A stretch of DNA of 64,000 bases from DATHZQ01 sp965216945 (GCA_965216945.1 CBDCGU010000003.1:1922001-1986000), one strand, 5' to 3'; positions 8,459-17,450 are shown, counted from the first letter of the stretch. Numbers and translations are program-made. Notes: generated by a model from the sequence alone, not told the origin.

Positions 8459-8593
8459 TCAGAACCCGTACTGCAGGATGGTGATCATGGGCAGCGCCGT
8501 AGCCACGACCTGCCCACCGACCATGACGCCCGCTGCAATCGCCGGCCACCTCACCCAGCGCCCACGCTTCGGCTCGGTGAAGACGGAGTCCAT
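8459..8593 (-). CDS. 44-aa single-helix membrane peptide leading the phospholipid cassette
   Basis: Short frame with ATG at 8593 preceded by GGGGGG, a usable ribosome-binding site. The product has a basic, soluble N-terminus (MDSVFTEPKRGRWVRW) and one hydrophobic helix (about residues 17-40). No known family. It ends two bases before the phosphatidyltransferase ATG, so it is likely the first gene of that operon. It may be an assembly or regulatory peptide for the membrane enzymes, but this is only inferred from position. Confidence 0.55.
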   Translation of the reverse strand: MDSVFTEPKRGRWVRWPAIAAGVMVGGQVVATALPMITILQYGF

Positions 8594-8946
8594 GTCGATC
8601 CCCCCTTTTCGATCGCGCACCCGGATTTCGGGTCCTTCCATGGCAAGAAGGTACGAAGCTGCCGCCGGCCTGTGAATCGGGGGATTCCCCAACACCCGGC
8701 AGCACCGGCCGTCCCCTCCCCCTCCCTGCATGCGCCGGCGACACGCTGAGGCCGATCGGACCATCCGCGATTCTCAGACCGCTCAGCATCACTCCCCCGA
8801 GACGCCTCTGTCCTGATGTACCACCATCCTGCGACGGCAATCGCAGCCTTCCTGGGTGGAACGGCGGTCTGCTCGCCTTCGGCGGCGCCGACGCCAACGT
8901 CACTCAATAGGCGCCATAGCGGAGGCGCAGGCCCGCGACGTGTCGG
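8594..8946. other. Intergenic region upstream of phospholipid cassette
   Basis: About 350 bases between the AlbA_2-type gene and the phospholipid cassette, both leftward. The cassette promoter should be here. No small frame with a ribosome-binding site, no clear hairpin and no RNA gene was found. Confidence 0.4.
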
Positions 8947-10353
8947 CTACTCCGCCAGAGTCCAGAAGGCACTCGGATCCGTGTCGCTGCTCCCGATCCA
9001 TTGGATCACGCCGAGCTTCTCCATCTGCCGGAGCCGCTTGATTGCCGTTGGTCTTGTGACGCCAAGCAGCTCCTCTACTTCACCGGTCTTGAGACGGCCG
9101 ACTTGACGTAGAGCAGCCACAACGACGTGCCAGCCGGCCGGAAGTTGTTCAGCTACTCCCGGGTCAACGTGTGTGGCCGTGAGCACGACCCGGACTGCTC
9201 CCGCTGTCTGGTGGTACGACGGGGCAGGGAGGCCGAACAGGGCCATCTCGTCGAACATCCGTCGTATGCCCTCGCCTAGCTCTTGTGCCCAGCCTTGTTC
9301 CGTGCACACGCGCGCAACGCGCGGGTTGCGTGCGAATCGCATTGCCTCTCTGGGGTCGCGAGCCTCGGCCAACCCGGGGAATCGCCCGGGGTTCGAGACC
9401 TCGATGCGGTCATCGAAGACCTCGACTCGGATGTGATCGCCCCCCAGCGAGTACGAACGGTGCATGACGGCGTTGACGATTGCCTCGAGCCACGCGTCTT
9501 CGGGTATCAGCGGCAGATTGGCAAAGCGGCCGGATGTAGACAGGCGGCGTGAGGTTGGCTGGAGGCTTCGTACTGCTTCGGACGAGCGCGTGAGAACCTG
9601 GTCGATCGTGCCGTCGAACGAGCGGTCCTCCAGGAGCTGCTGCCGCCCGCCGGTCTTACGCTCCGTGCCTCTGAACCTGAGCACGCGGACGTATGCGTTC
9701 GGCAAAGTGACCTGCGGCTCCTTGCCGAAGAGAAGGACAGCAGCGGCGGTCACACCCTCGTCGCCAAGAAGTCCACGGCGCCGCATCAGCCGGTCGGGGT
9801 CCGCCGCACCGAGCGGCTCGGCCCAGCCGTAGATACTCTCCCAATCCAGGTCGTCCTCCGACACATCGGGCACAGTGGTGCCATCGAAGACACTCTGTCC
9901 TTTGTCGTAGGTGAGCTCCTGACGCTGAGCGAAGGACAGGCGCCTGGTCTCATCGCCAACGCGCAGGTAGATCTCGTCCTTCCGGTTGCTGTGGACCACG
10001 GCCGATGGTTCGACTTCGATCACGAGAAGGTGGTCGGCATCGCCCCGCTCGTTGGTGCACTCGACCTCTCGGGCATGTGCGCGGACCAGGGGTTGGGTGT
10101 GGTCGATGGCCGCCTGCCGCAGGTCGTTGACCCGTCTTGCCTGAGCATCGATACCTTCGACCCTGTCGGCTCCAAGGCCTACAACGATCGTTCCGCCTTC
10201 GGCGTTGGCAAAGGCGATCTCGGCGTTCGCGAGGTCACGTGGAGCGACCCGAGCGCTCTTGCGGTCGTACCATTGATTCTCAGGGATGGCGAGGAGAGCC
10301 TGCCCCACGTTCGCAGGCTCTTCGCTGAGGGCTTGGGAGACCTCGTTTCGCAT
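8947..10353 (-). CDS. AlbA_2/Schlafen-type ATP-binding transcriptional regulator
   Basis: 468 aa. N-terminal AlbA_2 (Schlafen-like) domain, residues about 20-150: ENQWYDRKSARV, AEIAFANAEGGTIVVGLG and EIYLRVGDETRRLS are the recognisable blocks. The middle (about 280-400) matches the GHKL-like HATPase_c_4 region: LEAIVNAVMHRSY (N-box-like), VEVFDDRIEVSNPGRFP, and GEGIRRMFDEM. The C-terminus (about 410-460) is a winged helix (LKTGEVEELLGVTRPTAIKRLRQMEKLGVI, here split: VTRPTAIKRLRQ). Proteins of this plan are usually annotated as ATP-dependent transcriptional regulators and are common in accessory regions; some relatives sit in defence loci. ATG start at 10353 has almost no leader behind a good -10 element, so translation may be leaderless. 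Confidence 0.82.
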   Translation of the reverse strand: MRNEVSQALSEEPANVGQALLAIPENQWYDRKSARVAPRDLANAEIAFANAEGGTIVVGLGADRVEGIDAQARRVNDLRQAAIDHTQPLVRAHAREVECTNERGDADHLLVIEVEPSAVVHSNRKDEIYLRVGDETRRLSFAQRQELTYDKGQSVFDGTTVPDVSEDDLDWESIYGWAEPLGAADPDRLMRRRGLLGDEGVTAAAVLLFGKEPQVTLPNAYVRVLRFRGTERKTGGRQQLLEDRSFDGTIDQVLTRSSEAVRSLQPTSRRLSTSGRFANLPLIPEDAWLEAIVNAVMHRSYSLGGDHIRVEVFDDRIEVSNPGRFPGLAEARDPREAMRFARNPRVARVCTEQGWAQELGEGIRRMFDEMALFGLPAPSYHQTAGAVRVVLTATHVDPGVAEQLPAGWHVVVAALRQVGRLKTGEVEELLGVTRPTAIKRLRQMEKLGVIQWIGSSDTDPSAFWTLAE

Positions 10354-10360
10354 GAGCCCT

Positions 10361-10381
10361 ATTCTACCCTAAAATCTTTAG
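10361..10381 (-). promoter_or_regulatory. -10 element and inverted repeat upstream of AlbA_2 gene
   Basis: On the minus strand a TAGAAT hexamer (10361-10366) lies about seven bases before the ATG, consistent with a leaderless transcript. Immediately upstream is an AT-rich inverted repeat, CTAAA-3 nt-TTTAG (10369-10381), occupying the promoter spacer. This is a plausible operator for the protein's own winged helix. No consensus -35 is seen. Confidence 0.45.
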
Positions 10382-10630
10382 AGTAGTTGCGTGTCAGCAA
10401 CGGCTCGAACGCGGCGGGTGGCGAAGCCATGGTCGCGGCACACGAGGGTGGCTGCCCCGGACCCGGATCGCCAGAAGGCAAGTCTCTCGCCCTTCCGGGG
10501 GATGGCCTGAGAGGCCAGAGGGGCCACTCGACCCGGAGCCGGTCGGTCACCAGCGAACACCCGCAGTCGCGGCAACCGAGGAACGACCTCACCAGCCACA
10601 CCAGCGCGCGCCGCGGAGTGTGGCGAAGGC

Positions 10631-11275
10631 CTACCGGTCCATGAGCCCGCCCTGGTAGGCGAGCACGACTGCCTGGGTCCGATCGCGCGCATCGAGCTTC
10701 ATCAGCACGCGCTTCACGTGGGTCTTGACCGTGTTGTCGGCGATGTACAGCTCGTTGCCGATCTGCTCGTTGCTCATGCCCTCTGCCATGAGGCGCAGCA
10801 CCTCGAGCTCGCGCCCTGTCAAGGAATCGAGCCTGGAATCGCGAACCGGCGGCGTCTTGGAGGAGAACTCGTCGATGAGTCGCCGGGTCACGGACGGGGA
10901 GAGGAGGCTTTCTCCGGAGGCGATGGTCCGGATGCCTTCCGCCAGGTCCTCCGGTTTCGTGCGCTTGAGGAGGAAGCCGGATGCTCCTGCCTGGAGTGCA
11001 TCGAACACGTATTCATCCAGCTCGAACGTCGTGACGATCAGCACCTTGGTCTGGAGCCCCAGCTCCACGATCTCCCTGGTGGCGTCGATTCCGTTCATCT
11101 CCGGCATGCGCACATCCATCAGCACGACGTCGGGCTTCTCCCGTTTGGCGATCGCCACCGCCCCGCGGCCGTCGGCGGCCTCGCCCACCACCCGGAGGTC
11201 GTCTGTTTGTTCGAGGATGAGCCGAATCCCACCGCGAATGAGCGCGTCGTCATCGGCCAGGACAACGCTGATCAT
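10631..11275 (-). CDS. NarL/LuxR-family response regulator
   Basis: 214 aa from the ATG that overlaps the kinase stop (ATGA at 11272-11275). N-terminal receiver domain (about 1-120): acidic pocket VVLADDDAL, phospho-acceptor Asp in DVVLMDVRMPEMNG, Thr/Ser in VLIVTTF and Lys in FLLKRTKPE. C-terminal LuxR helix-turn-helix (about 150-210): LTGRELEVLRLMAEGMSNEQ then IADNTVKTHVKRVLMKL. It is the cognate regulator of the DesK-like kinase encoded just upstream. Likely controls genes including its own operon; the target is unknown. Confidence 0.93.
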   Translation of the reverse strand: MISVVLADDDALIRGGIRLILEQTDDLRVVGEAADGRGAVAIAKREKPDVVLMDVRMPEMNGIDATREIVELGLQTKVLIVTTFELDEYVFDALQAGASGFLLKRTKPEDLAEGIRTIASGESLLSPSVTRRLIDEFSSKTPPVRDSRLDSLTGRELEVLRLMAEGMSNEQIGNELYIADNTVKTHVKRVLMKLDARDRTQAVVLAYQGGLMDR

Positions 11276-12414
11276 CGCTTCGTCCACCTGAGCGTTGCGC
11301 GGGTGACGACGCCATCTGCCGCCGATCTCACCTCGAGGGATCCGTTGTGGAGCGCGACCCGTTCCCGCATTCCCGTGATGCCCCGTCCCTCGACGAGCGC
11401 GGGCGACGCCCCGCCGTCGTCGGCCACTTCGATGTCGAGCGAGTCCTCGCCGACGGCGATCTCGACCGATGCCTTCATCGCACCGGAGTGCTTCAGCACG
11501 TTCGTGAGTGCCTCCTGCACGACTCGGTAGGTGCTGAGGGACACACTTTGCGGGAGCATGTCGGGGCTTCCCTCCACGCTCACGTCGACAGGGAGACCCG
11601 CCGCCTCGAATGTCTCCGCGAGATCCGCAAGCCGCTCGATCCCGGGTGCCGGTGCGAGGCCCGCCTCCTCGTCACGGCGCAAGACGGCGAGGACACGGTC
11701 GAGCTCGCCGAGCGCCCTCCGGCCGGTCTCCTCGATCGTGGCAAAGGCGGCCATGGCCTGTGTGGGATCCTCGGCAAGGGCCCCCCTTCCGGCGCCGGCG
11801 TGGATCACCATCACGTTCACCGAATGTCCGATGATGTCGTGCAACTCGCGGGCGATGCGGGTCCTCTCCGCCTCGAGGGCGAGACGCTCCTGGCGCGTCT
11901 CGGCGAGCTGCACCGACAGATCCCGCTCGGCCCGCAGCCGTATCTCCTCGAGCCGGGAGCCATACATCCGGCCCGCCAGCCAGCCGACCAGCCACAGTGA
12001 TGCGGCGAAACCCGCCACGAGGGCGCCACCTTCGGCAGGGAGTCGGATGAAGTAGTAGGCCACTCCTCCGAGGGAGAAGGGGAGCGCCCACCAGGCTTGC
12101 CGCGCCGTGCCGTGCGCCGCCACCGAGTACGTGACGACGAGGTTCGTCCATTGGTAGAAGTTCGACGGGAAGCCGAGCGAGATGCTCGCCACGATCGCCG
12201 CACTGTTCACGATGAAGGCGCGCATCGGGCGAGTGCGCCTCGACGCCAGTGACGACGCCGCGATGAACGTGGTGACTGCAACCCCGATTCTCAGACCCAG
12301 CGCCAAGCGCGCATCGGCCTCGAACACCCAGATCTCGAGCTGGGTGAGGGCGATGAATGCTGCGGCCAGAAGCCGGTCGGCGAAGACGGCGGTTCGACTG
12401 TCGGCGCTGAACAT
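11272..12414 (-). CDS. DesK/NarX-type membrane sensor histidine kinase
   Basis: 380 aa. Four to five hydrophobic helices fill about residues 10-160, with no large extracellular domain, so the sensor is likely intramembrane. A coiled linker leads to a HisKA_3 dimerisation domain with the phospho-acceptor in ARELHDIIGHSVNVM (His near residue 195), and the HATPase domain follows, with the N-box-like VVQEALTNVLKHSGA and the G-box DDGGASPALVEGRGITGMRER. It phosphorylates the response regulator encoded downstream, whose start overlaps its stop. A membrane protein gene lies 19 bases upstream, forming a three-gene operon. Confidence 0.92.
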   Translation of the reverse strand: MFSADSRTAVFADRLLAAAFIALTQLEIWVFEADARLALGLRIGVAVTTFIAASSLASRRTRPMRAFIVNSAAIVASISLGFPSNFYQWTNLVVTYSVAAHGTARQAWWALPFSLGGVAYYFIRLPAEGGALVAGFAASLWLVGWLAGRMYGSRLEEIRLRAERDLSVQLAETRQERLALEAERTRIARELHDIIGHSVNVMVIHAGAGRGALAEDPTQAMAAFATIEETGRRALGELDRVLAVLRRDEEAGLAPAPGIERLADLAETFEAAGLPVDVSVEGSPDMLPQSVSLSTYRVVQEALTNVLKHSGAMKASVEIAVGEDSLDIEVADDGGASPALVEGRGITGMRERVALHNGSLEVRSAADGVVTRATLRWTKR

Positions 12415-12433
12415 CGGAACCGACGTTAGAGAA

Positions 12434-13354
12434 TCATCCGACCGATACCAGTTCGGCTGCTCCGCGCCGGACCGGGCGCGTGATGTAGACCCTGGCGATC
12501 GCGGCGCCTACACCGGCGGTGCCGATGCCGGTCAAGATCATCAACGCGGTCCACCCGCCCGAACCGAGAGGAGCAACGCCCGCGACCGCCTGCGCCGAGG
12601 CGAAGAGCAGAATCAGCGAGTAGCCGCCGACGAGCGACCTCATCAGGTTCATTCGGGCTGCCGTGACGCCACCCGACTCGCCCAATGCGATCGCGGCGAT
12701 GATGAACACCTGTATCCCGTGGAACGCTATGGCGTGGGGGAACTTGGGCACTCCGGCCTCTCCATTGACCACGGTTTCGGGAACCGCGGCGTTGACCGAG
12801 GCGAAGTCGTTGCCGAGCTGGACCAACCACTGGCCGATGCCCAGACCGAGCATCACCAGCGCCATGCCGCCGATCACGGCCCAGGAGATCAGAGGGTTCC
12901 TGGGACGTCGAACCAGGGCCCAAACGAAGACCCCGAGCAGGCACAGGGACATCACACCGACCATCACTCCCATGATCACGAACACCAGGGCGTTCGTGCC
13001 ATCGAAGACGTTGAAATGGGATGCTTCGCCCCGCCACGCCTGAAGGGTGATGAGACCCACCTCGATCGAAGACGAGATCGCCAGCGTCCATGCGAGGGCA
13101 CCGGCGAGCCGGGGCTGGTGGGGGAGACGGTCGAGGATCCATCCCGTCGTAGCGAGCAGCAGGCCAATGGACAGGCCGAACACGATTGGCTTCCGCCAGG
13201 ACACCGCGCCCGCCCACTCGAGACCCGTTGCGACGAGCACCGCGGTGTGAACGAGGGCGCTGAACGTCCAGAATGCCCCGAAGGCGTAGAGGATGCGGCT
13301 CGGGCGCCGTTGCGGCTGTAGCTGTTGGAGCAGTGGCTTGAGCGAGGCGAGCAT
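12434..13354 (-). CDS. Seven-to-eight-helix membrane protein, first gene of two-component operon
   Basis: 306 aa from ATG 13354, which has AAAGGGA upstream; a longer open frame exists but lacks a membrane-compatible N-terminus. Repeated hydrophobic helices alternate with short loops; notable are the polar/acidic loop SHFNVFDGTN and PKFPHAIAFHGIQVF with two His residues near a membrane face. I do not recognise a named family. Only 19 bases separate it from the histidine kinase, so it may act as accessory sensor, transporter or regulated output. Function unknown. Confidence 0.72.
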   Translation of the reverse strand: MLASLKPLLQQLQPQRRPSRILYAFGAFWTFSALVHTAVLVATGLEWAGAVSWRKPIVFGLSIGLLLATTGWILDRLPHQPRLAGALAWTLAISSSIEVGLITLQAWRGEASHFNVFDGTNALVFVIMGVMVGVMSLCLLGVFVWALVRRPRNPLISWAVIGGMALVMLGLGIGQWLVQLGNDFASVNAAVPETVVNGEAGVPKFPHAIAFHGIQVFIIAAIALGESGGVTAARMNLMRSLVGGYSLILLFASAQAVAGVAPLGSGGWTALMILTGIGTAGVGAAIARVYITRPVRRGAAELVSVG

Positions 13355-13652
13355 GCCGTCCCTTTCGTCGATAGCTCCGAAGGTATGAACCGGAGGACGG
13401 CACGTCGTCACCCCACCGCGGTAAACGCTCATACCGTCCAGGGGTGAACCCGGAGACCGAGCGTCGGCGGAGACCGGCGGATCAGGGAGGGCGTGGCCAG
13501 GCCCTGGGAGCGGTCGTCGGGCGCCACTGATAGAGGAAGGCGCCACTCTCTTTGGCCAGGATGCATGCTCGGAGACGGCGCTTCATCAGGCGCTCTGACG
13601 GGGCCCTGTAGTCGGTCGAAAAACGTCGTTGCTGGTGCGTAGTCTGCGATGA

Positions 13653-14630
13653 GTGACGGTCCGTACTCTCCTCATGGCGGCCGCTGCTGCGGCCTTGATG
13701 CTGTCGGCGTGCGCCGGGTTGGAGCCGCTCACCGAGACGCGGTCAGAGACGATCGAGTTCGAGTCGGTGGACTTGCCTGGACGGCTGTGGGACCCGTTCA
13801 TGCCCGCCTTGATCGATGGTGACCCGGTGACCGTCAGCGGACTGCTGAGGGTCCCGGCGACCGAAACGCCAGTTCCTGGCGTGATCATCACCCATGGCTG
13901 TGGGGGTGTGGGTGGCGCGGAGCTGAGTTGGGCCGCCGATCTGGAAGCACACGGGATCGCCACCTTCGTTGTCGACAGTTTCCGGACTCGAGGAATCTCG
14001 AACATCTGCACCGGGCAGGAGACGATCAATGTCGCCAGCCCTGTCGTGGATGTCTATCGAGCGGCTGATGTGCTCGACGACCACCCGTACGTGGATGGAT
14101 CGCGACTCGCCGTGATGGGGTTCTCGTTCGGCGGCCGGGCTGCCATCTGGTCCGGGTTCACCCGCTTCCAGGATGCATACCAGGGCAGGCAGTTTGCCGG
14201 ACATCTCGCCTTCTACCCGTCGACTTGTTACATCGAACTCGCCGACGAGGAAATGGGCGAGGCGCCGCTGCGGATCTTCCACGGCACCGCGGATGACTGG
14301 ACACCCATCGACCAGTGCCAAGATATGATCCAACGTCTGGCCTCGGAAGGCGTCGACGCCGCGCTACATGCCTACCCCGATGCGGGGCACTCCTTCGACA
14401 ACGCCGGGCTTGCGTGGGCCGTCAACCACTTCAGCCTCAACGGACTCAGCCCACGCAACTGCTCGTTCGTCGAGATCGATGGGGTGATCGTCGACCGCGA
14501 CACGGGGGGCTTGCCGAGCGTCGACTCGCGATGTGTCGAACGAGGCGTCAGCTACAGCTACGACCCGGTCGCACGAGAGGCGGCCGCCACCGACCTGATC
14601 GACGACCTCGACGCCATGCTCCAACGCTGA
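13653..14630 (+). CDS. Exported lipoprotein alpha/beta hydrolase (dienelactone hydrolase-like)
   Basis: 325 aa from GTG 13653. The N-terminus is a lipoprotein signal with lipobox LSAC (Cys about residue 20), so it is likely anchored outside the membrane. The alpha/beta hydrolase core shows the oxyanion strand VPGVIITHGCGGVG, the nucleophile elbow GFSFGG, the acid in FHGTADDWTP and the catalytic His in YPDAGHSF. This order matches the dienelactone hydrolase family, although these usually carry a Cys nucleophile; Ser here suggests an esterase or acyl hydrolase. Several extra Cys residues occur. A TAGTCT element seven bases upstream suggests a leaderless message. Confidence 0.83.
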   Translation: MTVRTLLMAAAAAALMLSACAGLEPLTETRSETIEFESVDLPGRLWDPFMPALIDGDPVTVSGLLRVPATETPVPGVIITHGCGGVGGAELSWAADLEAHGIATFVVDSFRTRGISNICTGQETINVASPVVDVYRAADVLDDHPYVDGSRLAVMGFSFGGRAAIWSGFTRFQDAYQGRQFAGHLAFYPSTCYIELADEEMGEAPLRIFHGTADDWTPIDQCQDMIQRLASEGVDAALHAYPDAGHSFDNAGLAWAVNHFSLNGLSPRNCSFVEIDGVIVDRDTGGLPSVDSRCVERGVSYSYDPVAREAAATDLIDDLDAMLQR

Positions 14631-14834
14631 GCGATGGCTCCGCCGCAGCCGCGATGGTCGCCTCTCACCGTTCGGATGCCACCGGTCCCACTCGGTACTG
14701 GCCCACCGGTAGCCGGCGTCGAGGCGGCCAGCGTGCTCAACCGCCGCGGGGTTGTCGCACTGCCTTCTCGAAGAGAGGCGCCGTCACCGGCCCTTCGGCC
14801 GGCACGCCCATGCGGGGGTGCGTAGGGTCGAGGT

Positions 14835-15245
14835 GTGCGGCGAGAGCTGAGAACGGGCGATGTAGCACGGCGGACGCGCCGTGTCGAGTGGAGCGACATC
14901 GAGCGCTTCACGGAGATGACCGGCGACCGGAACCCGCTCCACTATGACGCCGACTTGGCATCTCGGACGCGTTTCGGAGGCATCATCGTGCAGGGCGGCG
15001 TCACGTCCGGGCTGCTGAACGCCGTGGTCGCCGAGGATCTCCCGGGACCTGGTTCGGTCTTCCTGCACGTGGATTGGAGCTTCAAGGCGCCGGTACGTCC
15101 CGGGGACGAGATCACCGCGGAAGTGGAGGTCTTGGACGTGCGCGATGACAAGCCCATCACCAATCTGCGTACGACCGTGTCCGCCGCCGACGGCACGGTC
15201 GTCTTGGATGGCACGGCGCTCGTGTACACAGAATCGCTGGGTTGA
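14835..15245 (+). CDS. MaoC-like (R)-specific enoyl-CoA hydratase
   Basis: 136 aa, a single hot-dog domain of usual length. The hydratase motif is present around residues 26-36: TGDRNPLHYD, containing the Asp and His that act on the enoyl-CoA, followed by RFGGIIVQGG and a VDWSFKAPVRPGDE strand near residue 80. Role: hydration of trans-2-enoyl-CoA to (R)-3-hydroxyacyl-CoA, or a related acyl-thioester reaction. Start is GTG at 14835. It follows the exported hydrolase but is separated from it by about 200 bases. Confidence 0.87.
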   Translation: MRRELRTGDVARRTRRVEWSDIERFTEMTGDRNPLHYDADLASRTRFGGIIVQGGVTSGLLNAVVAEDLPGPGSVFLHVDWSFKAPVRPGDEITAEVEVLDVRDDKPITNLRTTVSAADGTVVLDGTALVYTESLG

Positions 15246-15425
15246 CCCCCCCGCATAGGCCAACACGGTGGTACGCGTCGGTGCGGGCGCCGACACGAGC
15301 CCGCATCGGGCCGGGCTCTGTTCCATGCGACGAGAGTTTCTCGCCAAAGCACCGCGGCCGGCGCCGCACTTCCCGGTCGATGAGTCCGAGTCGCCTTGGA
15401 TGGGCGTCATCGCCCCTCCAAGGTC

Positions 15426-16124
15426 TCATCCCAGATACGCCGTCGTCAGCCTCACCTCGTCCGTTGCGTCGTTGTCGTCGGGATGCACGCGGTAGGCGGC
15501 CGCGGCGGGGTGGGAGGCGATTGCCCGACAGCCGCTGTCCTGGAAGTGGATGGCGGCGAAGTCGTCACAGGCGTATCCGGGGGGCAGCGTGCCGTCTGCG
15601 ATCAAGCGGGCGAAGCAACTACGCCGGGCCGGCTCGCTCGAGTGGTGCGGGGAGAAGCTGCCCTCGAGGAATCCGAGGCCCTCTGCCGCATCGGCCGAAT
15701 CGATGCGAAACGAGTCGGTGGTGAAAGCCTCGAACCAGCAGCACGCACCGGCGCTGAGTCCGGCGAGCACGACCCCGGCGTCCCACGCAGTGCGGAGGGC
15801 GGCATCGACGCCGTGGAGCTTCCAGATCGCCAGCATGTTCACGGTGTTGCCGCCTCCCACGTAGATCACGTCTTTGGTGCAGAGGAAATCGGCGACGTCG
15901 TCGATGTCGCGATAGAACAGGCCGAGGACGGACGGCTCCGCTCCGTAAGCAGTGAACGCCGTGGTGAACTTGTCCACGTAGCCGGGGGAGTCGCCTGATG
16001 CGGTGGGGAGGAAACACACCCTCGGCTTGGGCGAATCCACCAGATCGAGCACGTAGCGATCGAGCAGCGGGTCTTCCATCGAGAAACCGCCTCCGCCCAT
16101 CGCCACGATGTGTCGTACGGCCAC
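15426..16124 (-). CDS. Peptidase E-like (S51 family) hydrolase
   Basis: 232 aa, the normal length for peptidase S51 proteins. The N-terminal IVAMGGGGFSME, the YVGGGNTVNML motif and the nucleophile elbow LAGLSAGACCWFEA (Ser near residue 117) identify the family. Members cleave N-terminal Asp dipeptides (peptidase E) or cyanophycin; no cyanophycin synthetase is present here, so dipeptidase is the more likely role. No signal peptide is seen, so it is cytoplasmic. ATG or GTG start at 16124. It is a separate gene following LtrA, from which a hairpin separates it. Confidence 0.87.
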   Translation of the reverse strand: MAVRHIVAMGGGGFSMEDPLLDRYVLDLVDSPKPRVCFLPTASGDSPGYVDKFTTAFTAYGAEPSVLGLFYRDIDDVADFLCTKDVIYVGGGNTVNMLAIWKLHGVDAALRTAWDAGVVLAGLSAGACCWFEAFTTDSFRIDSADAAEGLGFLEGSFSPHHSSEPARRSCFARLIADGTLPPGYACDDFAAIHFQDSGCRAIASHPAAAAYRVHPDDNDATDEVRLTTAYLG

Positions 16125-16151
16125 GCCTCGAGGCTACTCGTACAGCCTCAC

Positions 16152-16184
16152 GCCGCCGGCTCGAAGCCGCACCACGCCGGCGGC
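16152..16184 (-). terminator. Hairpin downstream of ltrA-like gene
   Basis: Perfect 9-bp inverted repeat GCCGCCGGC / GCCGGCGGC with a 15-base loop, starting seven bases after the stop of the LtrA gene on the minus strand. It lacks a T-tract, as is usual in high-GC actinobacteria, so it is called from position and pairing only. Confidence 0.45.
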
Positions 16185-16190
16185 CGTTTG

Positions 16191-17357
16191 TCAGCGCTCT
16201 GACTCGGCATGCAGGCGGCGCCTCTCGACGCGGCGGTGCTCGATGAGCAGAACCACGAACATCACGGCCACCACGAGCGACAGGAGAACGAGACCCTCGA
16301 GCGAGCCGCCGATGAAGACGATGGCGGCGATGACGACGGCGCCCACCAACCGCTCTCGCGCCTGAGCACGGAAGGCGCGCCACAACGCAAGGTAGACACC
16401 GATCAGGAACAGGAACAGGCCCCCGGCCATCATCGCCCGGAATTCGAATGGCACGGCGTCGCGAGGATGGAGCGCGATCTCCTCGAGGGCGGCGGCGGCC
16501 AGGATCACGCCCGCGACGATCGGGGCGTGGGCCCAGGTGTAGACGTCTCGGATGTATTGGCCGGCGGCCAGGCCATCGAGGCGGGATGCCCCGTATTCGA
16601 GGCCGGGGCTCGGCCGATCGAAGTATGCCCACCACAGCAAGCCTGCAAACGCCCCCGACGCCAGCAGCGCCAGAATCGTGGCCACAGGCAAGCTGCCGTC
16701 CTTTTCGAGAGCGGCGACCACGGGAATCCCGATCGCGACGATCACCTCGCCCAAAGCGATGATGATGATCAGCCCGTGGCGCTCTGCGAAGTGACCCGGG
16801 CGCACCAGCCACTCGTTGTCTGCTGCTCTTATCATCGCCCACAGGACGATGGCGACGGCGCCGAGCCAGAAGGCAAGCCGGGCCGTCCCGTCGTAGAAAG
16901 ACCCCACGATGAGCACGGTGATCGCCACGACATTCGGAGCAATCCAGTTGTAGATGGCTCGGCTGTAGTCGATCTCTTCAGAGGTTCCCATGGTCTGCAT
17001 GCGGAATCCGATGAGCATGATCCCGGCGAGAGCGATGGCGAACACCGGCCCCCCGCCGGCAAACGCGGTCGAAGTGGAGGCCGCCATGGGAACGCTCACG
17101 ACGGTGGCAACGAGGAACAGTGTCCGCACCGGCCGCCCGTTGCCGGAGATGGCATTGGCCGCCCATGTGAGCTGCTGCCACGGCAACCACAGAAGTGCGA
17201 ACAGCAGTGCGGCTTTCCCCACGCCCGCCCACGTCGGTTCGTTGATGAGAAGCGCCACGAGCTGAGAGAAGGCGAAGACATAGGCCAGGTCGAAGAACAG
17301 TTCGACCGGATCGGCAGTGAAGTCCTCAGCGACTGGCGGGAGCTCGACACCCTTCAT
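16191..17357 (-). CDS. Low temperature requirement protein A family membrane protein
   Basis: 388 aa with about ten to twelve hydrophobic helices. The hallmark LtrA motifs are present: VELFFDLAYVFAFSQL at the N-terminus and HFAERHGLIIIIALGE in the middle. The family was named from Listeria growth at low temperature, but its biochemical role is not known. ATG start at 17357. It stands alone and is followed by a hairpin before the peptidase E gene; a divergent TIR-TPR gene starts 93 bases away. Confidence 0.92.
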   Translation of the reverse strand: MKGVELPPVAEDFTADPVELFFDLAYVFAFSQLVALLINEPTWAGVGKAALLFALLWLPWQQLTWAANAISGNGRPVRTLFLVATVVSVPMAASTSTAFAGGGPVFAIALAGIMLIGFRMQTMGTSEEIDYSRAIYNWIAPNVVAITVLIVGSFYDGTARLAFWLGAVAIVLWAMIRAADNEWLVRPGHFAERHGLIIIIALGEVIVAIGIPVVAALEKDGSLPVATILALLASGAFAGLLWWAYFDRPSPGLEYGASRLDGLAAGQYIRDVYTWAHAPIVAGVILAAAALEEIALHPRDAVPFEFRAMMAGGLFLFLIGVYLALWRAFRAQARERLVGAVVIAAIVFIGGSLEGLVLLSLVVAVMFVVLLIEHRRVERRRLHAESER

Positions 17358-17450
17358 CGTGTGAGAGTGTACGGAACCGCCGACGGGGGCGCGAACGGAC
17401 GACTAGGACTTCGAGTGTCTTGTAGTGTCGACGCGCTGAAGGGGAGACGC

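Noticed and set aside
10354..10630. Small Cys-containing frames between response regulator and AlbA_2 gene
   Set aside because: Two overlapping frames of similar quality, low-complexity ends, no ribosome-binding site; treated as non-coding.
16209..17450. N-terminal extension of the TIR-TPR protein
   Set aside because: This part only shadows the LtrA gene on the other strand; GTG 17451 has a ribosome-binding site and starts directly before the TIR domain.
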